From Saprospiraceae bacterium (GTDB taxonomy: Bacteria; Bacteroidota; Bacteroidia; Chitinophagales; Saprospiraceae): a stretch of 51,334 nt of DNA. The translations under genes and the position numbers were made by a program. The notes below the pieces were generated by a model, which saw only the letters and a list, made by a program, of their open reading frames with translations, did not search any database and was not told where the DNA came from. How positions within the stretch are numbered: position 1 is the first letter of the stretch; each line of letters starts with the position of its first letter. Below are positions 45,901 through 51,334 of the stretch, piece by piece. Location of the stretch: contig JAHDFB010000017.1 in the NCBI GenBank assembly GCA_020628475.1, positions 1 through 51,334 of the forward strand, given 5' to 3'.

Positions 45901-47358
45901 ATGACAGATCCCTATTTAGATAACCAAATAGATACTAGCCAATCCTCCGAACAAAGTCATGCGAACGCCTATGATTCAAGTACTACAGAATCGGACGCCA
46001 GTCTCTCCATTCCTGCACCCGATTATCAAGTAGGTGTTGATCCACCCGCTGATGACCAAACTTCTATTGGAGACATCAATCAAGGATCAACGGATATGCT
46101 CCCCTCTTCTGATAGTGAAAATACCGATCCAGCTACAGAAACAAAAAAAGAAACGGGCGAATGGCAGGTACCTTTCGACTTGGATACGGTCAGCAAAGCC
46201 AGTGACGTTAAAAAATACTTATTTAGATTAATCAACAATGCATCACAGGTTAAAAAAGTGGTGCTGAATAGTAAAGATATCGTCGGAGATCTTGAAAATC
46301 TAGAATACGATACCGAAGCGATGTCAGAAATGTTTGGAATCATACAAGATAGCTACAACGGTGAAGAAGAGGTCGAAAAATCGGATATGGAATTATTACA
46401 GGAAATCTCCTCCGATTTTGAAAAAAGTTTCAACACCAATTTCAATGAAGTAAAATCGACGGCGAGCACCAGTCTTGATAAATTAAAAGGATTCAAAAAA
46501 GTCAATAATCAATCCGAAGATTTACAGATCGCGCTTCAACAGGCGTATTACGATGGAGACACCAGCTTTGTAAAGAAATTGACGAGTATCATTGATACCA
46601 TCGATACATACAATGACAAAGGCGGTAAATTAGCGAGCCTGGCCAGTGACAATCTCAACTACTTGAATGACTCCAAAGTCATGGACATGCTAGGAAAAGG
46701 AAAAACTAAAATCAGTTCTATGACTAGTAGTGCTAAGGAAGTGCTGGATGTAGCCGTTCATTTGGAAACGTTGTATAACGAAGTCGGCAATACGGGCTCC
46801 AATTTAGGTGGCGCCACTAAAAACCTCTCCGCCATCTTCGAACTTACAGATAAAGTCATCAATTTCGTAGATGTTCCAGGACTCAACGCGATTCAAGGCC
46901 TTTGGAATCATGTGTACAAACCGATGATCGATGTATGTATTACGGGCCTCGGGAAAATTGAAAGTAAGATTGGTCAAAATCTGCGTGATATTACAGGTAT
47001 CCGAATCAAAAATTGGCGCGAACAAGATATCGGTAAAGACAATTTTGCACCTACACGATTTCGGAGTTCTATCGATTCGTACTTTGAGGGTGGATGGGCC
47101 GTATTCAATTTCATGTGGAATGTCATGTGCAATGAATGGCATCGATTACCCAACGACGAGGTTATTCTCTATTTTGAAAACAATTACGATCGCGTCAATG
47201 CCGGAGCAAAAGATGGAAAAGAATTGCCTTACGAAGGGATTGGTCCATTTTGGAGCATTGATGATCAGGCCTTGATGTTTTGGGCGATAGAAAATAAATA
47301 CAAACTATGGGCCATGTTTTACGGTAAAAACTTACCCTACCCTCCAAAAACCAAATAA
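45901..47358 (+). CDS. 485-residue protein of unknown function
   Basis: I do not recognise this protein. The first 85 residues are rich in S, T, D and P and look disordered. Residues about 90-330 are helical, with spans such as FKKVNNQSEDLQIALQQAYY and LEDLENL-like heptads suggesting coiled coils. The last 150 residues are compact and aromatic (YFEGGWAVFNFMWNVMCNEW, GPFWSIDDQALMFWAIENKY). There is no signal peptide and no long membrane helix. It has its own promoter and ends 4 nt from a convergent gene. A large cargo-like or structural protein is possible, but no role can be assigned. Confidence 0.8.
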   Translation: MTDPYLDNQIDTSQSSEQSHANAYDSSTTESDASLSIPAPDYQVGVDPPADDQTSIGDINQGSTDMLPSSDSENTDPATETKKETGEWQVPFDLDTVSKASDVKKYLFRLINNASQVKKVVLNSKDIVGDLENLEYDTEAMSEMFGIIQDSYNGEEEVEKSDMELLQEISSDFEKSFNTNFNEVKSTASTSLDKLKGFKKVNNQSEDLQIALQQAYYDGDTSFVKKLTSIIDTIDTYNDKGGKLASLASDNLNYLNDSKVMDMLGKGKTKISSMTSSAKEVLDVAVHLETLYNEVGNTGSNLGGATKNLSAIFELTDKVINFVDVPGLNAIQGLWNHVYKPMIDVCITGLGKIESKIGQNLRDITGIRIKNWREQDIGKDNFAPTRFRSSIDSYFEGGWAVFNFMWNVMCNEWHRLPNDEVILYFENNYDRVNAGAKDGKELPYEGIGPFWSIDDQALMFWAIENKYKLWAMFYGKNLPYPPKTK

Positions 47359-47362
47359 GACT

Positions 47363-48676
47363 TTATCGGATAAAAATCACTTGCCTGTTAACACCAATTC
47401 CATCTTGCAACTGTTGTACAAAGTATGTACCCGTTGGAATCGAAAGTTGCATAAAATGCTCGGAAGAGGTCAAACGTTCTTCTGCTATCAATTTTCCTTG
47501 ACGATCTACGATTTGTACAGCACTACCTTCCCATTGATCACTATGAATTTGAAAAGCTCCAGTACTGATCGTTGGCAACACCTGAAAAACTGATGTTTGT
47601 TGAGATGCCGTTGAAACCAAGTTGTCAATATGGTATAAAACCACTTTATCCGACACCTTTTGATCCATCGTCATCCCACCTACACTTACAAATTGATTAG
47701 GTCCCAAAGATACCAATCCTCTTAGATCCATAATTTCGGGAAAATTATAAAACTGCTCGATTAACGTTCCGTCGGTTGGATTATAAAATACGATCCGATT
47801 GGTCGCATCTACTCCCGTATTATCACTGTAAGCAATGCCGTTGTAATTGTAAGTCCTCAAACTACCGCCCAACCAAAAGGCTTTACCGTCAACTATTGCG
47901 GCTCCAGGACGATAGGAAATGCCATTTTCCTCAGGCTCCGCACTCCATTCGATATCACTTGGGTCGTTTGGGTTAATATAGCCTTTTCGCAAACGATTGC
48001 TTGCAGGAAAACCTCCCAAACTCATAGCACCACCAATAAAATAAATGGTATCACCGACAATAGCTCCACTAGCCCCAAATGCCTGAAAAGAAGCTGCAAT
48101 AGGTGTTTTGGTGCCTTCTTGCCATGATTCCTCTACAACATCATATATCCACACCTCATCTACATTTCCCGTATTACTCCACCCCGTAATCGAATATAAT
48201 AAGCTGTCCTTATAAACCACTTGGACCTGATCATCTATCGGAGTCGGAATAGGAATCGCATCAGGTTCGAAAGTATTGCTTACTGGATCAAAAACATGAA
48301 GGTTATTGATAGATACCTCCGTACCATTTTGGAAGACTTCATAACCGCCTAGGACATAAATTTTTCCACGAATCGTGCTGGCTCCTGCCGCAATTCTCGG
48401 TTGATTGCCCGGAAGATTTCCTAGTGCAGACCATACTCCTGTTTCCACATCAAAGCGAAAAACTTTTGCATGAATACCAGAGTATAATTTCGTAGAATCT
48501 ATACCAGAAAATGAATAGATATACCATTTCCCATCTATTTCAACACTGGCTACAGCATTATTGGAAACCGGTTCCGGCAAATCGGTTAGAAATTCGTATG
48601 ATATTTGACTTTGGGCCCCCGAGCCCCATAATAAAAGAAAGAAGGTACCAACAAGTGCACGCAAAGCCATCATCAT
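47363..48676 (-). CDS. Kelch-repeat protein with type IX secretion C-terminal domain
   Basis: A 437-residue secreted protein: signal peptide (LLLWGSGAQSQ), then Kelch-type propeller repeats (about 30-345, for example IRGKIYVLGGYEVF and IVGDTIYFIGGAMS), then a C-terminal domain of about 80 residues ending QVIFIR, with TGAFQIHSD and IPTGTYFVQQL, typical of T9SS type A sorting domains. It likely lies outside the cell. Its ATG shares one base with the lepA stop (TAATG), so it is co-transcribed with an essential-type translation factor, an odd pairing. Confidence 0.9.
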   Translation of the reverse strand: MMMALRALVGTFFLLLWGSGAQSQISYEFLTDLPEPVSNNAVASVEIDGKWYIYSFSGIDSTKLYSGIHAKVFRFDVETGVWSALGNLPGNQPRIAAGASTIRGKIYVLGGYEVFQNGTEVSINNLHVFDPVSNTFEPDAIPIPTPIDDQVQVVYKDSLLYSITGWSNTGNVDEVWIYDVVEESWQEGTKTPIAASFQAFGASGAIVGDTIYFIGGAMSLGGFPASNRLRKGYINPNDPSDIEWSAEPEENGISYRPGAAIVDGKAFWLGGSLRTYNYNGIAYSDNTGVDATNRIVFYNPTDGTLIEQFYNFPEIMDLRGLVSLGPNQFVSVGGMTMDQKVSDKVVLYHIDNLVSTASQQTSVFQVLPTISTGAFQIHSDQWEGSAVQIVDRQGKLIAEERLTSSEHFMQLSIPTGTYFVQQLQDGIGVNRQVIFIR

Positions 48677-50466
48677 TAATCTAATTTCAAGACCTGTAAA
48701 AATGCCTTTTGGGGAACTTCTACATTACCAATACTCCGCATTTTCTTTTTCCCTTTTTTCTGTTTCTCTAGTAATTTACGCTTTCGAGTAATATCTCCTC
48801 CATAACACTTTGCCGTCACATCTTTTCTCAAAGCAGAAATCGTCTCTCTGGCAATAATTTTAGCCCCAATAGCAGCCTGAATGGCAATCATAAATTGCTG
48901 TCTAGGTAGTAATTCCTTCAGTTTCTTACAGATTTTACGCCCGAACGAGTCTGCCTTATCGCGGTGTACCAAGGATGAAAGTGCATCCACCGACTCTCCG
49001 TTCAATTTAATATCCAATTTTACCAAATCCGATGGCTTATATCCAGTTGGTGCGTAATCAAAGGAAGCATATCCTCTAGAAATCGATTTTAGTCGATCGT
49101 AGAAATCAAATACAATCTCCGCCAATGGAAGATCGAAAGTCAATTCTACCCGTTCGGTAGTCAGATACGTTTGTTTGAGAAGATTTCCACGTTTTTCCAT
49201 GCACAGCGTCATGATCGCCCCAATATACTCGGGCTTCGAAATGATTTGTGCGTTGATATATGGCTCTTCCACTCGATCCAAGGTCGTTGGGTCTGGAAGA
49301 TCATTGGGCGTATTAATAAGCAACTCTGCGCCTTTCTTCGTATAAGCATAATACGATACGTTCGGAACCGTGGTAATCACTTCTTGATCAAACTCTCGAC
49401 TTAAACGTTCCTGAATAATTTCTAGGTGCAACATTCCAAGAAATCCGCAACGGAATCCAAAACCAAGGGCTATAGAAGTCTCTGGTTCGAAAACCAATGA
49501 TGCATCGTTCAATTGTAATTTTTCAAGACTATCACGTAAATCTTCAAAATCGTCATTGTCAATAGGGAAAAGGCCCGCAAATACCATCGGCTTAACCAAC
49601 TCGAAACCTTCAATACCCGATTCACATGGGCGATCCACAGATGTGATAGTATCCCCTACTTTAATCTCGGCCGAAACTTTGATTCCAGTGATGATATAAC
49701 CAACATCGCCCGATCGCAGCTCTTTTTTCGGCACCATATCCATTTGTAAGACCCCGATCTCATCCGCATTGTATTCATTACCAGTGTTCACAAAACGAAT
49801 TTTTTCATTCTTGCGCATGACACCATTTATGATCCTAAAATAGGCAATCACTCCACGGAAAGGATTAAACATCGAATCGAAAATTAACGCCTGCAAAGGT
49901 AGATCATCCGATCCTTGAGGAGCAGGAATACGATTAACGACAGCCGTCATAATGTCCTGAATTCCAATACCTGTTTTTCCACTTGCATGAATGATATCTT
50001 CTAGTTCACAGCCCAAAAGGTCGATCACCTGATCACTGACCTCTTCGATTTGAGCCGACTCCATATCCACCTTATTCAAAACAGGAATAATTTCCAAATC
50101 GTGTTCGATGGCAAGATATAAATTTGAAATCGTTTGCGCTTGGATACCTTGAGAGGCATCCACCAACAATAATGCGCCTTCACAAGCAGCAATGGATCTA
50201 GAAACTTCGTAAGAAAAATCAACGTGCCCCGGTGTATCAATCAAATTGAAGGTGTATTTCTTCCCATCCAAATGTTCGTAATACAACTGAATCGCATGCG
50301 ACTTAATCGTAATGCCCCGTTCTCTCTCGAGATCCATATCATCTAATGCCTGATTGGTCATATCCCGCTCAGAAATCGTCTGTGTAAACTCAAGGAGACG
50401 ATCGGAAAGCGTACTTTTCCCATGATCAATATGGGCAATCACACAAAAATTTCGTATTTCATTCAT
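48676..50466 (-). CDS. lepA: Elongation factor 4 (LepA) GTPase
   Basis: 596 residues (E. coli 599). The GTPase motifs are G1 AHIDHGKST (residues 11-19), G3 [11 protein letters not shown] and G4 NKVD; domains II, III, V and the LepA-specific C-terminal domain (ending [17 protein letters not shown]) follow. It back-translocates ribosomes or assists at stalled ones. A -7 box TATATTTG ends 7 nt before the ATG, so the mRNA may be leaderless. It is first in an operon with the Kelch protein. Confidence 0.97.
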   Translation of the reverse strand: MNEIRNFCVIAHIDHGKSTLSDRLLEFTQTISERDMTNQALDDMDLERERGITIKSHAIQLYYEHLDGKKYTFNLIDTPGHVDFSYEVSRSIAACEGALLLVDASQGIQAQTISNLYLAIEHDLEIIPVLNKVDMESAQIEEVSDQVIDLLGCELEDIIHASGKTGIGIQDIMTAVVNRIPAPQGSDDLPLQALIFDSMFNPFRGVIAYFRIINGVMRKNEKIRFVNTGNEYNADEIGVLQMDMVPKKELRSGDVGYIITGIKVSAEIKVGDTITSVDRPCESGIEGFELVKPMVFAGLFPIDNDDFEDLRDSLEKLQLNDASLVFEPETSIALGFGFRCGFLGMLHLEIIQERLSREFDQEVITTVPNVSYYAYTKKGAELLINTPNDLPDPTTLDRVEEPYINAQIISKPEYIGAIMTLCMEKRGNLLKQTYLTTERVELTFDLPLAEIVFDFYDRLKSISRGYASFDYAPTGYKPSDLVKLDIKLNGESVDALSSLVHRDKADSFGRKICKKLKELLPRQQFMIAIQAAIGAKIIARETISALRKDVTAKCYGGDITRKRKLLEKQKKGKKKMRSIGNVEVPQKAFLQVLKLD

Positions 50467-50473
50467 ATGGCCG

Positions 50474-50481
50474 CAAATATA
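50474..50481 (-). promoter_or_regulatory. -7 box of lepA, very close to the ATG
   Basis: Read on the minus strand TATATTTG (50481-50474) is a perfect TAnnTTTG whose last base is 8 nt before the A of the lepA ATG at 50466. With a start 5-7 nt downstream of the box the transcript would have almost no leader. Confidence 0.45.
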
Positions 50482-50542
50482 CTGTGAGTTATTGGAATGT
50501 AACGATGTTTAAGAGTGAATGTTCTTGACATTCTAAAAATTT

Positions 50543-50698
50543 GGGCGAGTCCAGCATGGCCTTCCAAAAACAAATCTCCTATCAGAAAGAAACGGGCCAA
50601 GCTGGACCAGGCTGTCCATGGTTTCACGAGCTCATCCTTCCCTTCGGTCAGGACCCTGTGCTCACCTTGTTGCGGAGGGCCATTACCATCCTTCTCGC
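50543..50698 (+). repeat. Palindromic intergenic element, copy 3 (GCGAG/CTCGC ends)
   Basis: A 156-bp element from GGGCGAG (50543) to CTCGC (50698), in the divergent region between lepA and the YdeI-type gene. The terminal GCGAG and CTCGC are complementary. An inner pair GTCCAGC / GCTGGAC begins at 50549. GAGCTCA and CTTCGG blocks are shared with copy 2. Confidence 0.5.
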
Positions 50699-50795
50699 AT
50701 GGAAATATTCCTACACCCCGGCTTTCATGAATCAATACGACCAATTGATATAGATCATGGTATATATTTTCTAATTTTATCCAAAATCAACCGCA

Positions 50796-51308
50796 ATGTT
50801 TGAATTTGAAGGGTTGTATTCTGACCCAAAATCTGTTCTTCTATACAATGGTGTGCGTGTACCAGATGAGATCGTGGAAACCATTAAAAACTTGGATAAT
50901 AAGCGATTTATCATCACTTTAAATGATGCCGTATCATATCCAGGATCCATCAATCCAATCAGCAAAGGACATTACATCATACTGATCAATAAAGCTCGGG
51001 CCAAGCAATTGAAAATTCAATTCGGAGACATCGTGCAGGTAAAGATGGAACCAGATACCAGCGAATTTGGCATGCCGATTTCTGAGGAAATGCAACTTGT
51101 ATTGGACGAAGATCCTGAGGGATTCGACTACTTAAAAAAACTGACTCCTGGTAAAATTCGCAGTTTGATATATATGGTTACAAAAGTTAAAAATCCAGAT
51201 AAGCGCATCGAAAAAACCATCGTGATTTTGGATCATTTACGGGCAAACCAAGGCAAATTGGATTATAAGATGCTCAATGTGGCCTTTAAAGAATACAACC
51301 GGATGTAA
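50796..51308 (+). CDS. DUF1905/YdeI (OmdA-like) domain protein
   Basis: A 170-residue cytoplasmic protein. Residues 15-95 are a DUF1905 barrel (ITLNDAVSYPGSINP, HYIILINKARAKQLKIQFGD). Residues 105-170 are the YdeI/OmpD-associated domain (LTPGKIRSLIYMVTKVKNPD, RIEKTIVILDHL). Such proteins have been linked to bacteriocin or antimicrobial-peptide tolerance, by family association only. The gene is preceded by repeat copy 3 and stops 26 nt before the window end. Confidence 0.85.
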   Translation: MFEFEGLYSDPKSVLLYNGVRVPDEIVETIKNLDNKRFIITLNDAVSYPGSINPISKGHYIILINKARAKQLKIQFGDIVQVKMEPDTSEFGMPISEEMQLVLDEDPEGFDYLKKLTPGKIRSLIYMVTKVKNPDKRIEKTIVILDHLRANQGKLDYKMLNVAFKEYNRM

Positions 51309-51334
51309 TATCAATCGAACAAACACATGAATAC

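Noticed and set aside
50463..50803. Four open frames of 61-93 codons on both strands between lepA and the YdeI-type gene
   Set aside because: They overlap each other and repeat copy 3, and none shows a domain, signal or consistent start.
1..51334. CRISPR array, tRNA, rRNA, transposase or phage gene
   Set aside because: No regular spaced repeats, cloverleaf sequences or matching protein motifs were seen by eye; a covariance search was not possible.

Overview
The window looks like chromosomal DNA of a low-to-mid GC member of the Bacteroidota, most likely of the Saprospiria/Cytophagia type. The evidence is: no Shine-Dalgarno sequences before genes; several promoters of the Bacteroidota form TTG-N18-20-TAnnTTTG; LytS/LytTR two-component pairs; a one-protein hybrid two-component regulator with beta-propeller and AraC domains; a BlaI/M56 pair; a DUF5916 outer-membrane protein; many short SPII lipoproteins; and a Kelch protein with a type IX secretion C-terminal domain. 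The genus cannot be fixed from sequence alone. No rRNA, tRNA, CRISPR array, transposase or phage gene was found.

Layout. 1-3000 (minus): a LytTR response regulator followed by a beta-propeller sensor cut by the window edge, and a beta-helix lipoprotein with a clear promoter. 3195-8841 (plus): a GH1 beta-glucosidase and a 1398-residue hybrid sensor/regulator. 8822-13187 (minus): an operon of a serine hydrolase, ABC ATPase and ABC permease joined by 4-nt overlaps, then a lipoprotein and a membrane protein. 13377-16709 (plus): a giant ThuA / sugar dehydrogenase / PKD / cytochrome c lipoprotein. 16712-20473 (minus): DinB-like, DUF4287/DUF5655, two lipoproteins and a methyltransferase. 20604-26955 (plus): two microproteins, an S9 peptidase, another microprotein, a LytS/LytTR pair with an HD hydrolase, and a pirin. 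26987-31272 (minus): a zinc-ribbon protein, a TfoX-N protein, a second serine hydrolase and a DUF4157 protein. 31447-34354 (plus): an ABC exporter and a lipoprotein. 34356-36177 (minus): an S41 peptidase and a beta-barrel protein. 36508-45670 (plus): blaI-M56, a DUF5916 protein, a candidate small RNA and pntAB. 45901-47358 (plus): an unknown 485-residue protein. 47363-50466 (minus): lepA and a T9SS Kelch protein. 50796-51308 (plus): a DUF1905/YdeI protein.

The most noteworthy signals are these. (1) Three intergenic elements of 99-156 bp share a GGGC start and a GC end, and their terminal bases differ between copies while remaining complementary (GCGTG/CACGC, GCATC/GATGC, GCGAG/CTCGC), which suggests a conserved fold. 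(2) An array of BlaI-type operators with exact 20-bp spacing lies across the blaI promoter. (3) The M56 sensor ends in ten tandem repeats of about 29 residues, each closed by IHG[VIG]. (4) A large DUF4157 protein of the kind linked to contractile injection systems and polymorphic toxins lies divergent from an ABC exporter. (5) A terminator with its own upstream -7 box but no gene of normal size lies before pntAB, suggesting a small RNA or a leader. (6) Membrane microproteins lie directly before and after the S9 peptidase.

Gene packing is tight. Convergent neighbours are 1-4 nt apart or overlap, and TAATG or ATGA junctions occur in several operons, so translational coupling is probably common here.
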